Origin: Udaeobacter sp025935755
Lineage (GTDB): Bacteria; Verrucomicrobiota; Verrucomicrobiia; Chthoniobacterales; UBA10450
Assembly: GCA_036278715.1 (NCBI GenBank)
Contig: DASUKN010000024.1
Span: forward strand, 1 to 55,779
Reading direction: 5' to 3'
DNA length: 55,779 nt
Shown: one piece after another, positions 25,954 through 34,610 of the stretch
Layout: each line of letters opens with the position of its first letter
Numbering within the stretch: the first letter of the stretch is position 1
Made by a program: the position numbers and the translations under genes
Notes under the pieces: model-generated
Told to the model about the DNA's origin: nothing
The model's input: the letters and a program-made list of their open reading frames with translations, nothing else
The model's database searches: none

Positions 25954-26751
25954 TCAATGGATCAATGAAATTGCGCCATTGGACGAATTTGGGGGTGACG
26001 GCAACTTCCAGGCGCGCCACTTTTTTTCATATTCTTCGGAGGGCAGCAACGCGTAGCAGGGATGTCGGTTCGCTCGCAACCACGTGATCACTTTCACCAG
26101 ATTATCTTGTGCCATGGTGGTGCAACCGGTCGTGGCCCTGTTAACGCCGCGCCGGATGTGAAAAAAAATCGCGCTGCCCGCTCCTGGCACAGGCGGATCG
26201 GAATTGTGTCGGATCTCGATCAACCAGTGATAAGCGAAATCACCCGAGCGCATTTTTTCGCGCGTATAATTGTCCGGCGGATTTTTCGGATCAATGACGA
26301 TGTGGCGATTGTAGTTCGGCGAGCGCGGATCATCGCTCCACATGTCTGCGTCCGTGACTTGGTGATACGGATAATCTCCGCCCGGCGGCAGGTGTGGCTC
26401 ATATCCGAAAACTTGGCCGATTGCGAAAATTCCCGCTGGCGCGCGGCCGTCCCGTTCTTTTTTCCGCAGGCCTGACTCGTCCTGTCCGGAGATTCCTGTT
26501 CCCCAAGCCAGACCATTCTTGCCGAACAACACCGGAAATGGTCCGGCCACAGACTTCCATTCACCACCACGCGGCCGTTCGAACAATCGCAATTCACCGC
26601 GCATCGAATTCCATGTCGCTGCGATTGCCACCATAAGCTGTGTGCAATCGTCGGGAACGCCCTCGGCTAATATGTGGATGCCGGGAAGCATCGAAACACC
26701 CATAACCAATGCGCAGAAGATTGCTCGTGAACGGCGCCTGACGATCAACAT
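25954..26751 (-). CDS. L,D-transpeptidase-fold exported protein (YkuD family)
   Basis: With start ATG 26751 it has a signal peptide with Arg-Arg-Arg and a hydrophobic core. The catalytic block FFHIRRGVNRATTGCTTM (His, Arg-Gly, then Ser/Thr-x-Gly-Cys) is that of YkuD L,D-transpeptidases, with the cysteine nucleophile present; APAGIFAIG is another family landmark. These enzymes make 3-3 peptidoglycan cross-links or attach proteins to the wall. A longer GTG-started form (26796) is possible but gives a worse signal peptide. Divergent from a PRC-barrel gene. Confidence 0.88.
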   Translation of the reverse strand: MLIVRRRSRAIFCALVMGVSMLPGIHILAEGVPDDCTQLMVAIAATWNSMRGELRLFERPRGGEWKSVAGPFPVLFGKNGLAWGTGISGQDESGLRKKERDGRAPAGIFAIGQVFGYEPHLPPGGDYPYHQVTDADMWSDDPRSPNYNRHIVIDPKNPPDNYTREKMRSGDFAYHWLIEIRHNSDPPVPGAGSAIFFHIRRGVNRATTGCTTMAQDNLVKVITWLRANRHPCYALLPSEEYEKKWRAWKLPSPPNSSNGAISLIH

Positions 26752-26868
26752 AACGGAAAGGGGAATCAGTTTAACCGGTACTGCACGGCGTGCCACATCC
26801 GCATCACTGGCGCGCTACGAATCTCGTTTGTCAGGCTCGCAATTAGTTGAGCCACAACCCCTAAACTT

Positions 26869-27843
26869 ATGAAAACACTACTGATACGCGGAGCTATGAC
26901 TCTCTTTTTGGGTTTGGCCGTCACTTCTATATCGACGCAAGCTCAGAGCACTAGCTCCAGCAACACCACATACATCGAAACCAGCAAATTCGTTGGAAAA
27001 AAAGTTAAATCCACTCAGGGCGAAGTAATCGGTACGGTTAAAGACATTGTGTTGGACCGCAACACAGGGTGTCTGGCCTACACTGTTGTTTCGACTACTG
27101 GCGGCGGAGCTACACGAGGCGGTGGAGGCGGCAAAATGGTTGCTGTTCCGTGGGCGGTCTACTCGCCGTCCAGCGATCTGAATGTTCTCACAGTAACGGT
27201 CGATCGAGAGCGCATCTATAATGCCCCGGTATTCGATTACGCGCGCATCGACGAATATTCGCGACCCGATTACATCACCAATGTTTACAGTTATTACGGC
27301 GTGAGCGGCGGCGCGGCAGTTGGCGTCGGCGTTTCGGGTAGCACAACGACCGGCTCGAGTACGACCACTGGCGCGACGACATCAACGAGAGCAACGACCG
27401 CTACAGGCACATCGCAGAGGGCAGGCGCAAGCGCGACGCCGGCTGGAACTGCTTCACCAGCAGCAACAGCTTCTCGGGGCGCATCGGCTACTGTCACTCC
27501 ACGTGGCACCCCAGCGGCCACACCGCGCAGTACCGAATCGGGTAGAACACACGCTACGCCTTCACCAAGTACTCGCGGCCGCGAGCGGGAGAACGGAACG
27601 CCATCAAGCAGAAGGATACGTGGCGCCACCGATACTGGATCGAGCTCCGAAACCGAGCGATCTCAGCCAGAGCAATCGAACGAACGTGAAAACGAGACTG
27701 GCACACGCGAGTCGCGTCCCGAGTCTCAAGAGTCTCGTGCGGATCAATCCGGCGCAGCTGAACAGAAGACTGGAACGCATCATCGCGGCGAATCACGCAA
27801 GCGCGAAACAAGCAGTCCGCCTGAACAACCTGAACGACAATAG
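26869..27843 (+). CDS. Exported PRC-barrel protein with long low-complexity tail
   Basis: The 324-residue protein has a signal peptide, then a PRC-barrel domain (residues about 36-130: FVGKKVKSTQGEVIGTVKDI, AYTVVST, MVAVPWAVYS). From residue about 145 it becomes a low-complexity region: first Gly/Ser/Thr/Ala-rich, then strongly charged with Glu/Arg/Ser. The tail is probably disordered and exposed. PRC-barrel proteins bind surfaces or proteins; this one may be an envelope stress component. A hairpin terminator follows the stop codon. Confidence 0.8.
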   Translation: MKTLLIRGAMTLFLGLAVTSISTQAQSTSSSNTTYIETSKFVGKKVKSTQGEVIGTVKDIVLDRNTGCLAYTVVSTTGGGATRGGGGGKMVAVPWAVYSPSSDLNVLTVTVDRERIYNAPVFDYARIDEYSRPDYITNVYSYYGVSGGAAVGVGVSGSTTTGSSTTTGATTSTRATTATGTSQRAGASATPAGTASPAATASRGASATVTPRGTPAATPRSTESGRTHATPSPSTRGRERENGTPSSRRIRGATDTGSSSETERSQPEQSNERENETGTRESRPESQESRADQSGAAEQKTGTHHRGESRKRETSSPPEQPERQ

Positions 27844-27861
27844 CAAGTAGTCAGATTTTCG

Positions 27862-27896
27862 AACGGCCTGGCAGCACTGAAGCTGCCGGGCCGTTT
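27862..27896 (+). terminator. Rho-independent-like terminator
   Basis: AACGGCCTGGCAG (27862-27874) pairs with CTGCCGGGCCGTT (27883-27895), one G-U pair, 8-base loop, then TTCC. It lies between the convergent PRC-barrel and MFS transporter genes. Confidence 0.65.
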
Positions 27897-27915
27897 CCGT
27901 ATCGAGTGGGACCAC

Positions 27916-29175
27916 TCACGCCGGTTGGTTTTCTACCGCGGCTGTATCAGCCGGAAGATATTTCACACCGAGCAGCCAAACCAGACCGGAAAGAAGAATG
28001 ATTCCGGACACAAACAGAAATGCGACGTGCATGTTTGTGTGACCGCCGATGTACCCAAGGAGCCAGAACGCCTGTACATCGCCGAACGCGTGGATGACGA
28101 AAATGTTGGCGGCAAATGCTGTGGCGCGTACGGCGGGTTGCGACACATTGGCCAGAGCAGTGTTCGAGGGACCAGTGTTCAGAAACAAGAAGAAGATCGC
28201 GACGAACATCGGGATCCACGCTGCGGGAAACGGCACGTAAAGGCTCACGATAAAAAACGGGCATGCGATCAACATTCCAATTCCTGAGACCCAGAAGTAA
28301 GAACCAGCGAACCGCGAACGCAGTTTATCGGCGACGATACCTCCCAAAAGTGTTGAGACCAGGCCTGCGACTACAGTGATCAAGCCAAAAATTGGCATGC
28401 CTACTTCGGAACTTTGACCCCGGAATTGCAAATACGCTGGTACCCAGAAGCCGAGGCCGCCGACTACAAAAGTCATTAACGTTTGGGCGATGCAGTTGAT
28501 CAGATACGAGCGCGTACGGAACAAATTCACGTAGGCACGGATGCCGCGACGCTTTGAATTTTGCTCTCGACGTTCCGCTGCACTGCGTGGATCGCGTTGC
28601 CAAAAGCAGAGCAGACCCAGCAACAAACCGGGCGGGGTAAGTACATAGAATGCCCAGCGCCAGCCGAGATGAGAACCGACCAATCCTCCAATCACATAAC
28701 CGAGCGCGCTCCCAACCGGGATCGCTGCGCAAAAAATCGCCATGACACGGCCACGTGTCTCGATCGGGAAAAGATCTGATATAATCGTTGGCGCTGCGGG
28801 TCCGTAACCGCCTTCGCCAATTCCAACAAAGACACGAGTGGCGAACAAGATCCCGAACGTCGCGGCTAAACCTGACGCGCCGCTCGCCAGGCTCCACAAA
28901 ATGACGGCAATGCCAACGATGAGCCAACGCGAAATCCGATCCGCCAGAAATCCCAGGACCGGTGCGCTGACCATGTAAGTCACAAAAAAGGCCACACCGA
29001 GCAAACCGGTCTTGGTCATCCGGTTTACATCATCGGGCGCGAAAAACGTCGCGCGGATATCCGGTTCGAGCGCGGCGAGAACTTGCCGGTCAATGTAATT
29101 GAAGAGATTAATGGCCAGCAGAAGAAAAAGTGCGCCGCGCGCGCTGCTCATCGCTTTGTTTCCCGAAGGTTGCAT
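27916..29175 (-). CDS. MFS transporter, spinster-like
   Basis: With start ATG 29175 this is a 419-residue protein of about 12 transmembrane segments. It opens with LFLLLAINLFNYIDRQVLAA and has the MFS loop motif GFLADRISRWLIVG between TM2 and TM3, which places it near the spinster/GalP-like group. Substrate cannot be told. An open frame extends 66 codons further upstream, but that extension is encoded by a dispersed repeat and spacer, so I reject it. It is divergent from the acyltransferase gene. Confidence 0.85.
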   Translation of the reverse strand: MQPSGNKAMSSARGALFLLLAINLFNYIDRQVLAALEPDIRATFFAPDDVNRMTKTGLLGVAFFVTYMVSAPVLGFLADRISRWLIVGIAVILWSLASGASGLAATFGILFATRVFVGIGEGGYGPAAPTIISDLFPIETRGRVMAIFCAAIPVGSALGYVIGGLVGSHLGWRWAFYVLTPPGLLLGLLCFWQRDPRSAAERREQNSKRRGIRAYVNLFRTRSYLINCIAQTLMTFVVGGLGFWVPAYLQFRGQSSEVGMPIFGLITVVAGLVSTLLGGIVADKLRSRFAGSYFWVSGIGMLIACPFFIVSLYVPFPAAWIPMFVAIFFLFLNTGPSNTALANVSQPAVRATAFAANIFVIHAFGDVQAFWLLGYIGGHTNMHVAFLFVSGIILLSGLVWLLGVKYLPADTAAVENQPA

Positions 29176-29261
29176 CGACAATTGCGGATTGCAGTTTGCT
29201 CCACGCCGATTGTAAATCATAAACAATGGACCGAACCGATCTCTAAATGGCACCTGTCGTG

Positions 29262-29355
29262 TTGAGCGAAGCGCTGCAACGAAATGCGGAGCATGAGGCG
29301 AGGCCTCGCCCGAAAATTCGGAACTGCGTTGCAGGTTCGCTTCGCTCAGAATGAC
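29262..29355. repeat. Palindromic dispersed repeat in divergent promoter region
   Basis: TGAGCGAAGCG (29269-29279) is inverted at the end as CGCTTCGCTCA, and CTGCAACG is inverted as CGTTGCAG, giving a long imperfect hairpin. The centre holds the perfect palindrome GGCGAGGCCTCGCC (29297-29310). The right end CTCAGAATGAC matches the dispersed repeats at 5809 and 10250. It fills half of the 199-bp space between the MFS and acyltransferase genes. Confidence 0.68.
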
Positions 29356-29374
29356 AACAACCGTGACTCCCAAA

Positions 29375-31567
29375 ATGTCTACTCCCGGGCGTGCGCTCTA
29401 TTTTCTTGGCCGGCCATTGGTCCGCTGCTTTTATCGCGTCACTTCGCTCGGCCTTGAAAATTTGCCGTCCCGCGGTTTTCTCCTGGTGCCCAATCACATC
29501 AGCTGGGTCGACGCGCTTGTCCTTCAACTCGCTTGCCCGCGGCCGATCCGCTATGTGATCGATCAGGAATACTATCACAAGCCATTGTTACATCCGATCC
29601 TGCGCACAATTGGTTGCATTCCCATCAGCAAACGCCAGTCGCATGCTGCTGTGCGCGCCGCCGCCGAAAAAATCGCTGAAGGCGAAATCGTGTGCGTGTT
29701 CCCCGAGGGGGAATTGGAACGAAGAGGAACACTGTTGCGTCTGCAGCGTGGTTACGAAGTCATCGCGCGCCACGCGAAAGCTCAAGTCGTTCCGGTCTGG
29801 CTCGATCAACTATGGGGATCGATCTTTTCGTTCCAGGGCGGTAAGTTTTTCAGGAAATTCCCAAAGCGTATCCGGTACCCTGTTACAGTCGCTTTCGGAA
29901 ATCCACTCGAGGCAAAGGCAGCAGACGTAGCCACGGTCCGCGAGGAACTGCTCAAACTCGGTGAATTCTGTTTCAGCCGCCGACCGTCATTGGATCGACA
30001 TCTTGCCGAAGACTGCGTGCGCGGCCTGAAGCGAAGGCCGTTGGCAACAGCAGTGGTCGATGGCATGGATCACACCGAACTGAGCCGCGCAAAATTGCTC
30101 GGCGCGGCGGCGGCATTCAGCCGCTACTTGCGAAAGGAATTTCCTGACGAGCGAATCGCCATCGTCTTGCCGGCAAGCAAAGGATCGATGCTTGCCAATT
30201 TGGCCGTGATGCTCGCGAATAAAGTTCCCGTCGACCTGAATTTTACAATAGGTCGCGCGGCGAATGAATCCTGCTGCAGGCGAGCCAACCTGCGAGTCGC
30301 AATCTCGGCGACACCGTTCATCGCACGTGTCAAAGATTTTCCATGGCCGGGACGCGTCGTGAAACTCGATGAGCTGCTCCCGGGTTTGAAACGACAAATC
30401 ATTTTGTGGTGGATCGCGTCGATGGTTTTACCCGCGCGTCTGCTTCTGCGGTTATTGGACGTTCCCAAAAAGGGCGGGCACGCTGAAGCAGTCTTGCTCT
30501 TTACAAGCGGAACCACTGGCGAGCCTAAAGGCGCGGTGATGAGCCACCGCAACGTGATGGGTAACGTCGCGCAATTCCGTGAACTGCTCGATGCGAAGAA
30601 AACTGACGCGATTCTCGCGTCGTTACCGTTTTTCCACACGTTTGGATCAACGGTTACGCTCTGGTATCCGATCATCGAGGGCGTGCGCATCGTTACGTAC
30701 CCGAATCCACTGGATGCCGCCACATGCGCGGCGCTGATCGAACGATACAAGCTGACGTTCCTTCTTCTGACGCCGACCTTTCTCCGTCTCTACCTGCGCA
30801 AGGCCGAACTGGAGCAGCTGAAGACATTGCGCCTGATCATCACTGGGGCGGAAAAATTGCCGCTCGATCTCGCCAGTCATTTTGAGGAGCGATTCCACAA
30901 AAAAGTGTACGAAGGTTATGGGCTTACCGAGACTGCGCCAGTGGTGAGCGTCAATTTGCCCGATCCCGAGCCGCCCAACCCTGGCGACCACGTCCAGCCG
31001 TCAAGCCGCTTGGGATCGGTGGGCAGATTGGCGCCTGGTATTGCCGCCGAAATCCGGGAACCGGAAAGCGATCAGAAGCTTTCGCTTTACGACAGCGGGA
31101 TGCTTTGGCTGCGTGGCGCCAACATTTTCGAGGGCTATTTGCACGACCCGACACGCACCGCCGAAATTTTGCGGGACGGTTGGTTGAAGACCGGCGACGT
31201 TGGCCGGTTCGACGAAGACGGCTTCCTGTATATCGAAGGGCGCCTCTCGCGATTTTCAAAAATCGGCGGCGAAATGGTGCCGCACGAAGCGATCGAACAA
31301 AAAATTATCGACCTGATGGAACTATCGGGACGAGACGAACGCCCCATCGCCATCGTCGGTGTGCAGGATGAGGCCAAAGGCGAAGCGCTCGTGCTGCTCA
31401 GCGCTTTGGAGATCGATCTGGCCGAGTTGCGGAGAAAATTACAGGAAGCAGGTGTTCCAAATCTCTGGATTCCGAAACAGATCCAGCGCGTCGAAGCCAT
31501 CCCGGTGCTTGCTTCGGGCAAGCTTGATTTGAAAAGATGCCAGGAGTGCGCAGCCACGCCGGGCTGA
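29375..31567 (+). CDS. Aas-like acyltransferase/acyl-ACP ligase
   Basis: A two-domain enzyme of about 730 residues. N-terminal PlsC-like acyltransferase: NHISWVDALVL (His-x4-Asp) and FPEGELERRG. C-terminal AMP-forming ligase: LLFTSGTTGEPKGAVMSHRN (about residue 375), YGLTETAPV and TGDVGRFDEDGFLYIEGR. This is the domain order of Aas/acyl-ACP synthetase without the transporter domain, implying recycling of lysophospholipid with fatty acid. I choose ATG 29375 because the ATG at 29351 sits in the dispersed repeat. Divergent with the MFS gene. Confidence 0.9.
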   Translation: MSTPGRALYFLGRPLVRCFYRVTSLGLENLPSRGFLLVPNHISWVDALVLQLACPRPIRYVIDQEYYHKPLLHPILRTIGCIPISKRQSHAAVRAAAEKIAEGEIVCVFPEGELERRGTLLRLQRGYEVIARHAKAQVVPVWLDQLWGSIFSFQGGKFFRKFPKRIRYPVTVAFGNPLEAKAADVATVREELLKLGEFCFSRRPSLDRHLAEDCVRGLKRRPLATAVVDGMDHTELSRAKLLGAAAAFSRYLRKEFPDERIAIVLPASKGSMLANLAVMLANKVPVDLNFTIGRAANESCCRRANLRVAISATPFIARVKDFPWPGRVVKLDELLPGLKRQIILWWIASMVLPARLLLRLLDVPKKGGHAEAVLLFTSGTTGEPKGAVMSHRNVMGNVAQFRELLDAKKTDAILASLPFFHTFGSTVTLWYPIIEGVRIVTYPNPLDAATCAALIERYKLTFLLLTPTFLRLYLRKAELEQLKTLRLIITGAEKLPLDLASHFEERFHKKVYEGYGLTETAPVVSVNLPDPEPPNPGDHVQPSSRLGSVGRLAPGIAAEIREPESDQKLSLYDSGMLWLRGANIFEGYLHDPTRTAEILRDGWLKTGDVGRFDEDGFLYIEGRLSRFSKIGGEMVPHEAIEQKIIDLMELSGRDERPIAIVGVQDEAKGEALVLLSALEIDLAELRRKLQEAGVPNLWIPKQIQRVEAIPVLASGKLDLKRCQECAATPG

Positions 31568-31700
31568 TTTCAACGCCCATCCGGTCGCCTTCTGCCGAAG
31601 GCCGACTCGCACGCCAGCAGCGATATTCATTTGGAAGCACGCGCATATCGCGCGCAGAAAAGAGATCCATGGGGAACGAAGTGGAACCACGCAACGCAAA

Positions 31701-32672
31701 ATGATCAGCGGACTCGGTGTTACCGGCCTGGCTGCGCTTGGAGGTTCCCCCGGATTCGCCGCGCAAGGAAAGCAAAAGCTTATGACAACGCAAAAATTAG
31801 AAGATCCAAAAGCAAAATATCCGAAACCGCCGTTCAAAGAGCAATCCCAACCGTGGCCCGGACTTGTGAGCAAAATGGAGCCGCGACCGGATCACGGCGA
31901 AAAGAGTTACAAGGGATCCGGGCGTTTGTTAGGCCGAAAAGCCCTCATCACCGGCGGCGATTCGGGAATGGGCCGGGCCGCGGCGATCGCCTATGCTCGC
32001 GAAGGGGCTGATGTCGCGATTAATTATTTTCCGACCGAACAACCCGACGCAGCCGAGGTAATTGACCTGATCAAAGACGCGGGACGCAAAGCTACCGCGA
32101 TTCCTGGGGATATCCGCGACGAAAAGTTCTGCAAAAAACTTGTTGCCGAGGCGGTGGAGCAACTGGGAGGGCTCGACATTCTCGTTTGTAACGCTGCTCG
32201 CCAACAAACGCGTCCCTCGATTCTCGATGTCTCGTCTGAAGATTTCGACGCGACCATGAAGACAAATGTGTATGCGCCATTTTGGATAATCAAAGCTGCT
32301 CTGCCGCACATGCCGGCGGGAGCTGTGATCATAGCAACAACATCGGAGCAGGCGACCGATCCTTCGGCGGAAATTTACGATTACGCACAGACGAAAGCAG
32401 CGACGACCAATTACGTTCGCTCACTGGCAAAACAACTCGCCAAAAAAGGCATTCGCGTGAATGGCGTTGCTCCCGGCCCGATCTGGACTCCGCTGCAGGT
32501 AAGTGGTGGTGCGACAATGGAAAAGTTGAAAGAGTTTGGCGGGCAAACACCGTTCGGCCGGCCGGGTCAACCAGCAGAGCTTGCATCCATCTACGTTCAG
32601 CTCGCCGCAAATGACGCCAGCTACGCGACAGGCCAGGTCTACGGCGCTGCCGGAGGTTCTGGTCAGCCATGA
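31701..32672 (+). CDS. SDR oxidoreductase (YghA/stress-protein-39 type)
   Basis: The 323-residue protein belongs to classical SDRs: ALITGGDSGMGRAAAIAYAR (about residues 80-99), CNAARQ (NAG equivalent) and the active-site Tyr-x3-Lys in YDYAQTKAA. The first ~25 residues look like an export or Tat-type signal (LGVTGLAALGGSPGFAA), as in related proteins; the SDR body starts at YPKPPFKEQ. An internal ATG (31782) gives the protein without that segment. Related proteins are stress-induced oxidoreductases with unknown substrate. Confidence 0.85.
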   Translation: MISGLGVTGLAALGGSPGFAAQGKQKLMTTQKLEDPKAKYPKPPFKEQSQPWPGLVSKMEPRPDHGEKSYKGSGRLLGRKALITGGDSGMGRAAAIAYAREGADVAINYFPTEQPDAAEVIDLIKDAGRKATAIPGDIRDEKFCKKLVAEAVEQLGGLDILVCNAARQQTRPSILDVSSEDFDATMKTNVYAPFWIIKAALPHMPAGAVIIATTSEQATDPSAEIYDYAQTKAATTNYVRSLAKQLAKKGIRVNGVAPGPIWTPLQVSGGATMEKLKEFGGQTPFGRPGQPAELASIYVQLAANDASYATGQVYGAAGGSGQP

Positions 32673-32851
32673 GCCAACAAATCCCGCCCATTGGAGCAGG
32701 TCGCGCGACGGGCGCGTGAATGCTGGCTCGAGATTCGATGAAGTCGCGCGTCCAGAGCAGGGCGGTATGCGCGCGAACCGGCTCATGCTAACGCAGGCGG
32801 AACGACGTACATTCCGCGAAAAAATAAGACGGAGTACGTCGGATTTCTCGA

Positions 32852-33871
32852 CTACGGATGGGTGACCGACTCTTCCTCTTTCATCCGCCAGACTGAAATT
32901 CTGCCAAAAAGATCCCGTGTGGCTCCTGCGATGCCTTCAGCTTTTGAAACGCCACTGTCGATGAGCGAACCGCCAGTGCTGTCCCACAGCTTCTTGCCAA
33001 TAAGCGCCGCGTTTTCGCGTACGATGCGGCCCAGGTGGTGAACAGCGGCAGCGGTAGCAGACTTACGGATGCGCTCAGCCGAAGTTCGTGACGTAAGCTC
33101 ACAATAACGGCGCGCGACTTCGCCGACGCGCAATGTAAGAAATGCGTTGGCAGCGCCGTTAGAAACACATTTCACCAGAAGCGCCGAAATCCCGCTCAGA
33201 CCGGGAATGCCACCTTTAAGTGCCGGAACCATGGAAGTGGCGAGCGGCGCCACCATTTCTCCAAGATCAAGTGATTCGAGCCCGCCGGCAATGAATGCTG
33301 TGCCGCTAACATTCGCATATAAACGCACCAGTTCCCGAGGTGAAGGCCTCTGCACGTAAATCCGCGCTATGCTGTTTACCATTTTGATCTGTGTGAACAG
33401 CACGATGAGCCCGTCCAGACGGCCGTTTTGCATTAACGCGGTGCTAAGGAAAACGGTGCTTGCAGTTCTCCGCACAACGAGATCGGCTTCCTTGGACAAC
33501 TGCGCGATGGCAGCCTCAACTTCAATTTCTGTTTCTACTCGCAAATCGCGAGTGCGCGGATTATTTGCAAGCCGCGAGCGCAATGCCCGGAAGTAGGTTT
33601 CATGATTCGGCCCGGAGGTTTCGACCGGTGGTACGAGTGCTGGAGGTAATTGCGCGTAGGCGATTGCGCAATACAACGCAAGAAATCCGGCTGCCAGACA
33701 AAGTCCCCAGAAAACAATTGTGCCCGCGACCGGGTGGATTCTGTCGGCTAATAAAATCAAACTCGTCGCACCGGCGATGATGAGCGACAGCATGGAAACA
33801 ATGCCTACCGCAAAAAGGACCACTACGATTTTTCGCAAACCCGAATTTTGATCTGCTGTCTGTGCGTTCAT
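32852..33871 (-). CDS. DUF697/YcjF-like membrane protein
   Basis: Start ATG 33871 (a longer TTG-started form exists). The 339-residue protein has two transmembrane helices at the N-terminus (VVVLFAVGIVSMLSLIIAG and GTIVFWGLCLAAGFLALYC), a helical linker, and a C-terminal domain similar to YcjF/DUF697 (LDGLIVLFTQIKMVNSIARI; AFIAGGLESLDLGEM). YcjF-type proteins are often linked to a GTPase gene, but none lies beside this one; the degenerate GTPase-DUF697 protein is 9 kb away. Function unknown. Confidence 0.65.
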   Translation of the reverse strand: MNAQTADQNSGLRKIVVVLFAVGIVSMLSLIIAGATSLILLADRIHPVAGTIVFWGLCLAAGFLALYCAIAYAQLPPALVPPVETSGPNHETYFRALRSRLANNPRTRDLRVETEIEVEAAIAQLSKEADLVVRRTASTVFLSTALMQNGRLDGLIVLFTQIKMVNSIARIYVQRPSPRELVRLYANVSGTAFIAGGLESLDLGEMVAPLATSMVPALKGGIPGLSGISALLVKCVSNGAANAFLTLRVGEVARRYCELTSRTSAERIRKSATAAAVHHLGRIVRENAALIGKKLWDSTGGSLIDSGVSKAEGIAGATRDLFGRISVWRMKEEESVTHP

Positions 33872-33987
33872 TGGTGAGTATAACTGTCGATCCTGTTTGC
33901 TCGCCTGCAATACGGAATCGGGAAAATGCGAAAGCAGGGCGTACCATCTGTCAACGAGCGGCGCTGACGGGGGTGCGCGCCCTGCCT

Positions 33988-34014
33988 GCCTGGCGTCTCT
34001 GTGAGACGCCAGGC
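33988..34014. terminator. Strong hairpin in the spacer before the YCII gene
   Basis: GCCTGGCGTCTC (33988-33999) pairs with GAGACGCCAGGC (34003-34014) over a 3-base loop, 12 bp perfect. No T-run follows on either side. The CTGGCGTCTC wording matches the dispersed repeat near 46840-46900, so it is probably a repeat-family hairpin rather than a dedicated terminator. Confidence 0.6.
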
Positions 34015-34069
34015 GTTTGTCACAAACACCCTAGACTATTAATGTGTGGAGGTTTCACCGGATGTCGTG

Positions 34070-34366
34070 ATGGAAAATACCTTCGTCACCATTTCTTCGG
34101 CTGGTCCGAATCGCGATCTGTCGAAGGCTACGCGAGAGCAGCCACTTTGGGACGAGCACGCCGCATTTATCGACCAACTGATCGCCGAAGGTTTCATTTT
34201 GATGGGCGGCCCTTTAGTCGATGAAGCCGGTGCCATGCTGATCGTTAATGCCGATGATGAAAATGAAGTGCGAGAGAAATTAGAAAATGATCCGTGGATG
34301 AAGCACGGGATTCTCAAACTGGAGAGTGTCAAGCGTTGGGAAATCTTTATCGATACCCGCAATTAG
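34070..34366 (+). CDS. YCII-related protein
   Basis: A ~98-residue single-domain protein. The conserved YciI-type elements are the HAAFIDQLIAEGFILMGGPL segment and NDPWMKHGILKLESVKRWEI (His and Asp of the putative active site). YciI proteins are small dimeric ferredoxin-fold proteins, some of which act as hydrolases; function here is unknown. An upstream GTG (34046) gives nine more residues; the ATG at 34070 matches the usual start. Confidence 0.75.
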   Translation: MENTFVTISSAGPNRDLSKATREQPLWDEHAAFIDQLIAEGFILMGGPLVDEAGAMLIVNADDENEVREKLENDPWMKHGILKLESVKRWEIFIDTRN

Positions 34367-34610
34367 GTAACACACCCGCGTTGGCAACACTCCCAAGGCA
34401 TTCGTAAAATGCGGAGACGCGATTTTTGGTTTTGCGCGGAGTGCTTTAGCAGTGCGAAGGGTGCTCGCACCGCTTTAGGATCTCTGCTGCATGTTATGCA
34501 CGATACCGACGCACGGACGCGTCGCCTCTCGAAGCTTCGCAAAATTGGGAGTTGCAGTTGCGCAAAGGTTCCCGTTCGCACTGTCGGCAATCGCGCGCGA
34601 ACGTGAGGTC

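Noticed and set aside
26797..26868. Shared regulator site between the L,D-transpeptidase and PRC-barrel genes
   Set aside because: No palindrome or repeated word is visible in this 72-bp divergent spacer.
29176..29373. Longer N-terminus of the MFS transporter (66 extra codons)
   Set aside because: It is encoded by the dispersed repeat and spacer and has no similarity to transporter N-termini.
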